Assembly: GCF_016861975.1 (NCBI RefSeq)
Contig: NZ_BOMB01000040.1
Coordinates: 47,575-111,574, forward strand
Origin: Actinocatenispora rupis
GTDB taxonomy: Bacteria > Actinomycetota > Actinomycetes > Mycobacteriales > Micromonosporaceae
Direction of reading: 5' to 3'
DNA: 64,000 bases
Positions within the stretch are counted from its first letter, which is position 1. The number at the start of each line of letters is the position of its first letter. Below the pieces are notes generated by a model. The model ran no database searches. It was not told the origin of the DNA and saw nothing but the letters and a program-made list of their open reading frames with translations. The translations under genes were made by a program, and so were the position numbers. Of the stretch, positions 59,739-64,000 are shown piece after piece.

Positions 59739-60704
59739 TCACTGCATGACGGGGATGGCCGGGTGGCCGGGGTCGGCCGGGCACCGGTAGACCTGCATCG
59801 TGTACGCGCGCCCGATGGTGACGCCGACGGCGTCGGCGTGGTCGGTGGCGTCGTCGTCCTCGGTGGGGCGCCAGCTGCCGGTGCCGCCGTCCCACTCGGT
59901 GCTGTCGACGGTGAGCAGCGGTTCGCCGGTCGCGCCGCACGCGCACACCACCGGCGACGCGTCGCGGAACGTCCACGGCGCGGCCCAGCCGCCGACCTTC
60001 CAGCCCGGCGCCACCGACAGGTCGTACTGGTAGCGGATCTGGTCGTCGACGTCCCAGGTCCGGATCCGCTCCTCCGCGGCGGCCGGCGCGTCACTCAGCG
60101 ACGGGTACTCGGTGATCCGCTCGGGGTGCACCACGCACGGGTTCGGCAGGTAGTCGGCGGCGAGCAGCTCCGGCTCGGGCGGCGCGGCGAGGAGGTCGGT
60201 GACGGCGGCGGAGTCGCGCCAGCGCAGGAGTACGGCGGGGAGTTCCTCGTCGGGGTGGTCGAGCGGGCACCACAGCACCTGGAGCAGGTCGGTACCGGGC
60301 GGGCAGGGCAGGTCGGGCACGTCGCGGGCGTACAGCTGGGCGACGGGCAGCAGCGGCACCGGATCCCGGCCGACGACGGGCCGTTCGCGCTGGCGCGCCT
60401 CCCAGATCCCGCGCAGGTACGCCTGTTCCTCGGTCGTGTAGTCGCGGCCCCACGCGGCGGCGACCACGGCGCGGCGCCGGCGTTCCTCGTCGGGCCGCAC
60501 CAGGGCGTACGCGTCGTGCTGCCGGCTGCGGCACGTCGGCCACGGCTCGTCCGCCGGCCACCGCATCGGCCCGCCCACCGAACTGTCCGCGGCCATCGGC
60601 GCGCCCGGCCGGGGATGCAGCCGTGTCGCCGTGCGTTCCTGCCGCGCCAGTTCGGGTACGAGCGCGAGCACGTCGGTCGGCCGCGGCGGTGTCGTGCGTA
60701 CCAT
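59739..60704 (-). CDS. DUF1963-like protein
   Basis: 321 residues from ATG 60704 (GAGGAG 6 bases upstream). GGPMRWPADEPWPTC, LLQVLWCPLDHPD and VGGWAAPWTFRDASPVVCACG are typical of DUF1963/YwqG-like cytosolic proteins of unknown function. No signal peptide. It includes an internal CPPG and a CACG pair, possibly metal-binding. Confidence 0.75.
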   Translation of the reverse strand: MVRTTPPRPTDVLALVPELARQERTATRLHPRPGAPMAADSSVGGPMRWPADEPWPTCRSRQHDAYALVRPDEERRRRAVVAAAWGRDYTTEEQAYLRGIWEARQRERPVVGRDPVPLLPVAQLYARDVPDLPCPPGTDLLQVLWCPLDHPDEELPAVLLRWRDSAAVTDLLAAPPEPELLAADYLPNPCVVHPERITEYPSLSDAPAAAEERIRTWDVDDQIRYQYDLSVAPGWKVGGWAAPWTFRDASPVVCACGATGEPLLTVDSTEWDGGTGSWRPTEDDDATDHADAVGVTIGRAYTMQVYRCPADPGHPAIPVMQ

Positions 60705-60792
60705 CGGATCTCCTCGGTCGTCGAGCGTCGCACCGAGGATGCCGGCATGCGAAGCCCGCCGCCATCGACCGTTCCGCCGGGTTTCCACCACA

Positions 60793-60805
60793 CTCCACAG
60801 TGGAC
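60793..60805. repeat. CTCCACAGTGGAC palindrome copy (intergenic)
   Basis: The only core copy of the palindrome outside a gene, between the DUF1963-like start and the Excalibur gene's stop. Confidence 0.85.
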
Positions 60806-60842
60806 GGTGACGGTCCGGATCCGTTCCGTACCAGGCGGTGCG

Positions 60843-61334
60843 TCAGCGGTCGTCGCAGTCGACACCGTCGCGGTCGTGGTCGCGGTACCACCAGTACTCG
60901 GGATCGCGGCCCCGGTGGTACGGGCCGTAGCCGTGCGCGTTCGCCTGGCGGCACGTGCGGAACCGCGGATCGCGCGGGTACCGCCGCGGCCACCTCCCCG
61001 CCTCCGACGGTGTGCCGGTCCGCCGCGGTACGGCACGCGTGCCGTACGGACGGGTCGGCGGCGCGGCGGCGACGGACGTCGCCGGCAGGCCGGTCGTCGG
61101 CGCCACGCTCGGGCGCGCGGCACCGCTCGTCCGCGCCACGCTCGGCGCCGGTACGGGGTGGCCCGACGCGACGTCCAGCGCGCGCGCCGCCGGCTGGCCG
61201 GGGCCGCCCACGACCGCGAGCAGGCCGAAGATCCCGCCGTACACCACGGCGGCGGCGCAGCAGACGATCACGACGATCACGCCGGTGGACAGCAACGGCT
61301 TCGGTGGCGCGGGCGGGTGCGAACTACCGGACAT
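60843..61334 (-). CDS. membrane-anchored Excalibur calcium-binding protein
   Basis: 163 residues from ATG 61334 (GAGG upstream). One helix (STGVIVVIVCCAAAVVYGGI), a long alanine/proline/serine/threonine linker, then the C-terminal Excalibur domain FRTCRQANAHGYGP with YRDHDRDGVDCD, whose D-x-D-x-D-G-x-x-C loop binds calcium in this family. Likely faces the cell wall. Confidence 0.88.
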   Translation of the reverse strand: MSGSSHPPAPPKPLLSTGVIVVIVCCAAAVVYGGIFGLLAVVGGPGQPAARALDVASGHPVPAPSVARTSGAARPSVAPTTGLPATSVAAAPPTRPYGTRAVPRRTGTPSEAGRWPRRYPRDPRFRTCRQANAHGYGPYHRGRDPEYWWYRDHDRDGVDCDDR

Positions 61335-61525
61335 GGCGGCCTCGATGGGATACGCGGGACGACTCCACCCCGAGGTTCGCGCCCGCCCGCCTTGACCGCC
61401 ATGGCCCCGCTGGCCCCAGTTCGCGGTCCGATCGGCGCGCCGTCCCCCCGAACGGCCGGTGGTTGCGCGTCGTCCGGTCACCTCCCGATCGGCCCACCTG
61501 CCCGGAACGTGTCCCACCCAGGCGT

Positions 61526-61531
61526 TACCGT
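61526..61531 (+). promoter_or_regulatory. -10 box of a probably leaderless mRNA
   Basis: TACCGT is followed by 6 bases and ATG 61538; no ribosome site fits between them. Confidence 0.5.
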
Positions 61532-61537
61532 GCAGGC

Positions 61538-61912
61538 ATGACGAACGACGGGGCGCGCGAACCGGAGGATCTGGGGCGGCTGTTCCTGGCGCGGGCCAAC
61601 GCGGGCGACGCCGACGGCCTCGCCGCCCTGTACGAGCCGGACGCGGTGCTGGCGTTCCCGCCCGGCCGCGTGACGGTGGGGCGCGCGGCCATCCGCGCGG
61701 CGTACGCGGAGTTGTTGGCGGGCCGCCCCACGTTCGCGCCGGGCCGGCCGAACCCGACACTCCGGCACGGCGACACCGCCCTGACCTCCACCGTACTGGC
61801 GGACGGGTCGGTGACCGTCGAGGTGGCGCGGCGGCAACCGGACGGCACGTGGTTGTGGCGCATCGATCATCCGCGCCTCGCGGTCACGCACCCGACCGAT
61901 CCGGCCCCGTAG
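61538..61912 (+). CDS. SnoaL/NTF2-like protein
   Basis: 124 residues. ARANAGDADGLAALYEPDAVLAF and IRAAYAELLAGRPTF are the typical helix-strand opening of NTF2-like (SnoaL/DUF4440) proteins, and the end WLWRIDHPRLA is the last strand. This group covers small isomerases, cyclases and stress proteins; substrate unknown. It stands alone. Confidence 0.85.
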   Translation: MTNDGAREPEDLGRLFLARANAGDADGLAALYEPDAVLAFPPGRVTVGRAAIRAAYAELLAGRPTFAPGRPNPTLRHGDTALTSTVLADGSVTVEVARRQPDGTWLWRIDHPRLAVTHPTDPAP

Positions 61913-61969
61913 CCTGGCGGACGGTCCGGCACGTCGGGACCGCGACGCGACGAGAACGGGGAGTACGGG

Positions 61970-62488
61970 ATGGGTGAGCGGGCGGATCTGCTGCGGATCC
62001 TCACCGAGCAGCGGGACACGCTGCTGGTCACGGTGGACGGGATCACCGACGAGCAGGCACGGCAGCGCAGTACGGTCAGCGAGCTGACGCTCGGCGGGCT
62101 GGTACGGCACCTGGACCGCTGCTACCGGACGTGGCTGGCGATCATGGCGGGCCGGGGCCCGGAGATGACCGCGGCGGAGATGGTCGACCCGGACCAGTAC
62201 CGGATGCGCGACGAGGAGACGGTGGCCGGGCTGGTGGCCGCCTTCCGCGCGACGTTCGACGAGCTGGCGGCGGCGCTGGACGCGGCCGACGACCTGGACC
62301 GTACGGTGCCGCTGCCGGTGATGCCGTGGGCGACCGGCGACCCGCAGCACTGGTCCCTGCGGTACATCGTGCTGCACCTGTTCCGCGAGACGTCGCACCA
62401 CTCGGGGCACGCGGACATCATCCGGGAGGCCCTGGACGGCGCGAGCACGACGGCGAGGCTCGCCGAGGTGCTCGGCATGGCCGACTGA
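61970..62488 (+). CDS. DinB superfamily (DUF664-like) protein
   Basis: 172 residues (GGGGAG before the ATG). It shares the plan and several segments of the DinB protein at 36836: ERADLLRILTEQRDTLL, GGLVRHLDRCYRTW and ETSHHSGHADIIRE with the metal-site histidines. Possibly a paralogue with a different substrate. Confidence 0.9.
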   Translation: MGERADLLRILTEQRDTLLVTVDGITDEQARQRSTVSELTLGGLVRHLDRCYRTWLAIMAGRGPEMTAAEMVDPDQYRMRDEETVAGLVAAFRATFDELAAALDAADDLDRTVPLPVMPWATGDPQHWSLRYIVLHLFRETSHHSGHADIIREALDGASTTARLAEVLGMAD

Positions 62489-62500
62489 TACAACCGTCGT

Positions 62501-63004
62501 GTGACGTCTGACTGGTCGTACCTGCCGGAGCCCGCGCGCGGCATCGCCGTCGCCACCGAGGCGGCGGTCGCCGCGGCCCGCGACAGCGACCCCGAGGCGT
62601 ACGCGGAGGCCACCGAGCGGCTCGCCGCGCACAGCGCCGAGCAGGTCGGCATCGTCGCCGGCGAGACCGTGCGTCTGCTGCTGGAGGACCGGTACGCCGA
62701 CGGCCTCACCGGCGACGACCTCCGGGAGGTACTCGTCGCCTGCGCCGCCGCGGCCACCTGGTACGACGACTTCGACCCGAACGTGGCGACCACGCTCATC
62801 GCCGGTGCCCTCGGCGTACACGAGGCGGACGGGGAGCGGCTGCCGCTGACGGCCGCGGACATGGCCACGCACGCGCCGCTGCTGGTCGCCGTGCTCACCG
62901 CCGGCCCGAAGCCGGCCAAGGGCCGGGCGGGCACCACCCACCCGCTCCCGGTGTACCTGCGGGCCGCGCTCGCCGAGATCGCCCGCACCCAGACCATGGA
63001 CTGA
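62501..63004 (+). CDS. hypothetical helical protein
   Basis: 167 residues from GTG 62501, 12 bases after the DinB stop and so probably co-transcribed. Mostly helical (AVAAARDSDPEAYAEATERL, HSAEQVGIVAGETVRLLLEDRY), no membrane segment. ATYLRA-like C-terminus (LPVYLRAALAEIARTQTMD). No family recognised. Confidence 0.75.
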   Translation: MTSDWSYLPEPARGIAVATEAAVAAARDSDPEAYAEATERLAAHSAEQVGIVAGETVRLLLEDRYADGLTGDDLREVLVACAAAATWYDDFDPNVATTLIAGALGVHEADGERLPLTAADMATHAPLLVAVLTAGPKPAKGRAGTTHPLPVYLRAALAEIARTQTMD

Positions 63005-63014
63005 CAGCCTCGGG

Positions 63015-63746
63015 CTACTTTGCTTGTACGGCAACGGAAGCCGGGCGCCGCTTCGGTACGCCGAGGCGGCGCTGGACGTACACCTCGGCGATGACCACGT
63101 TGGCGAACAGTGCGAGCCAGACGCTGGCACTGGCGGCGTCGTGGATCATCGTCTGCGTGTCGCCGTGGTACATCGGGCCGGCGAGCGGGCCGAAGATGAT
63201 CAGCGACACGACGAGCTGCCACGGGCGGGACGCCAGCGACGCGAGCGTGACGGCGAAGTTGCGGACCATCCAGCGACGGTGGTCGGCGTACCGGCGGGTG
63301 CGGGCGGCGCGGTAGCCGGCGACGGCGGTGACGATCCACATCGCGTCGAGGGCGTACAGGCCGGCGATGTTGGCGGCGCCGAACTCGCTCATCGTCGCGA
63401 CCGGGACGGCCAGGATCATCGACGGGAACACGCCGGCGAAGAAGTACGCGCGGCCGGTCCAGCGGTGCACCTTCGGGTACCGGTTCCGCAGCCAGGGCCA
63501 GAACTGCACGAACCCGGTGACGGTGGCGACGGTCGCGGTACCGATGTGCGCGACGAGCAGCCAGAAGTGCACCTGGTCGCCGTGCATCGGGACGCGGCTG
63601 GTCGCGATGTCCGGCGGCAGGTACGCGGACAGCATGTACGACAGGATCAGCAGCCACACGCCCGCGAACGGGATCAGCCACCACGGGCGTCGCCGGCGTC
63701 GCGGCGCCACGCGGGTGGCGGCGGGCCGGTCCAGTGTCTGGGTCAT
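63015..63746 (-). CDS. DUF2306 family membrane protein
   Basis: 243 residues from ATG 63746 (GGAGG 7 bases upstream). About seven helices, with histidines at helix ends (VHFWLLVAHIGTATVA, KVHRWTGRAYFFAG, ADHRRWMVRNFAVTLA) in the order seen in DUF2306 proteins. These look like cytochrome-type or heme-associated membrane proteins, but no function is established. Stop carries the TTGTACGGCAA inverted repeat. Confidence 0.85.
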   Translation of the reverse strand: MTQTLDRPAATRVAPRRRRRPWWLIPFAGVWLLILSYMLSAYLPPDIATSRVPMHGDQVHFWLLVAHIGTATVATVTGFVQFWPWLRNRYPKVHRWTGRAYFFAGVFPSMILAVPVATMSEFGAANIAGLYALDAMWIVTAVAGYRAARTRRYADHRRWMVRNFAVTLASLASRPWQLVVSLIIFGPLAGPMYHGDTQTMIHDAASASVWLALFANVVIAEVYVQRRLGVPKRRPASVAVQAK

Positions 63747-63909
63747 GTCGTTCTCCTCCCCGATTCCGGTGGTTACACCTTCGTCGGGAACGACCGCGTA
63801 CGCCCTGGCACCAGCACCCGGGTTCGGTTTCGGGTTGTCCCCACCAGAGTGTGGATCTCCGCAGGGGTGTCGGTGGGCGACCGCATGGCGCGCACACAGT
63901 CTGCACACG

Positions 63910-63915
63910 TAGCTT
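63910..63915 (+). promoter_or_regulatory. -10 box of a probably leaderless mRNA
   Basis: TAGCTT is followed by 7 bases and ATG 63923. Confidence 0.5.
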
Positions 63916-63922
63916 GGTTCGC

Positions 63923-64000
63923 ATGAGCGTGATCTACCTGGCGGGTGCGGGCGGCGCGGGCGGGGGCCTGGCGGGCCTGTTCGCCGACTGGGCGACCAAG
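63923..64000 (+). CDS. start of a gene truncated by the window edge
   Basis: 26 codons visible (MSVIYLAGAGGAGGGLAGL...). Placed on the strength of the -10 box 7 bases upstream and an uninterrupted frame to the edge. Too short to assign. Confidence 0.45.
   Translation, partial: MSVIYLAGAGGAGGGLAGLFADWATK

Noticed and set aside
9357..63034. TTG-N5-CAA half-site family as a genome-wide regulatory motif
   Set aside because: About three copies are expected by chance in this window and the copies differ in their centres; only the longer CCCTTG/CAAGGG forms were kept as a low-interest note.
1..64000. CRISPR array, tRNA, rRNA or insertion sequence
   Set aside because: No repeat-spacer pattern, no cloverleaf-like intergenic sequence and no transposase ORF were seen on either strand.

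Overview
The window is dense, very high G+C DNA (roughly 72% by eye) with about 62 protein genes on both strands, many overlapping by ATGA or GTGA. The gene families point to a filamentous or spore-forming actinomycete: an AdnAB helicase-nuclease pair, GPP34 and SPFH proteins, type VII secretion (ESX) accessory proteins with a mycosin protease, an AfsR-type regulator, an actinobacterial HelD, many small one-pass membrane proteins, and leaderless promoters. Micromonosporaceae or a close relative is my best guess; the sequence alone does not settle it. No tRNA, rRNA, CRISPR array, transposase or complete integrase was seen.

Layout. 1-3188: a pair of M16 peptidases and a stand-alone fragment-like protein resembling the C-terminus of large serine recombinases. 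3194-6662: anchored membrane proteins, then an SPFH / ribbon-helix-helix / GPP34 block. 6776-9352: TetR with two membrane proteins, and a double GNAT acetyltransferase. 9380-13308: DeoR regulator facing a sugar-porter-like MFS / metallo-beta-lactamase-fold / HAD operon. 13459-20791: small basic protein, thioesterase, and AdnB and AdnA, the double-strand-break resection machine. 20911-21100: a frameshifted remnant of an NAD(P)H-binding oxidoreductase. 21101-25481: carboxypeptidase-regulatory-like membrane protein, gamma-glutamyltransferase, secreted protein. 25591-28348: EamA and MarR/MFS exporters. 28381-28624: a compact locus with a leader peptide, a strong hairpin and a 36-residue ORF. 28817-29674: alpha/beta hydrolase.

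29946-33723 is the most unusual operon. Three translationally coupled genes encode a Cas4/AddB/Dna2-like Fe-S nuclease, a 473-residue protein of unknown type and a compact DNA2/UPF1-like SF1 helicase, so it resembles a Dna2 split over separate chains with an added partner. 33937-40520: ThuA-like protein, secreted propeller-like protein, membrane cyclophilin, DinB-like protein, a shortened P450 lacking the ExxR arginine, and a TAP-like exported hydrolase. 40577-44218: NarL-type two-component system facing an ABC exporter. 44378-49709: ESX-associated module (two ESX proteins, mycosin) followed by two exported proteins (DUF4185-like and PE-PPE). 49883-52651: AfsR-type regulator. 52633-59106: MazG, a lower-G+C gene-poor stretch, a PD-(D/E)XK-DUF2075 helicase and HelD. 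59240-64000: small conserved and hypothetical genes, an Excalibur protein, a second DinB protein, a DUF2306 membrane protein and the start of one more gene.

Two window-wide sequence signals stand out. A 13-bp palindrome, GTCCAC-W-GTGGAC, recurs mostly inside genes and forces a rare ACA codon. The tetramer GTAC is strongly over-used through codon-pair choice. Several genes also start 5-7 bases after a -10-like box, implying leaderless mRNAs, and three genes are preceded by tiny ORFs whose stop codon overlaps the gene's start codon.
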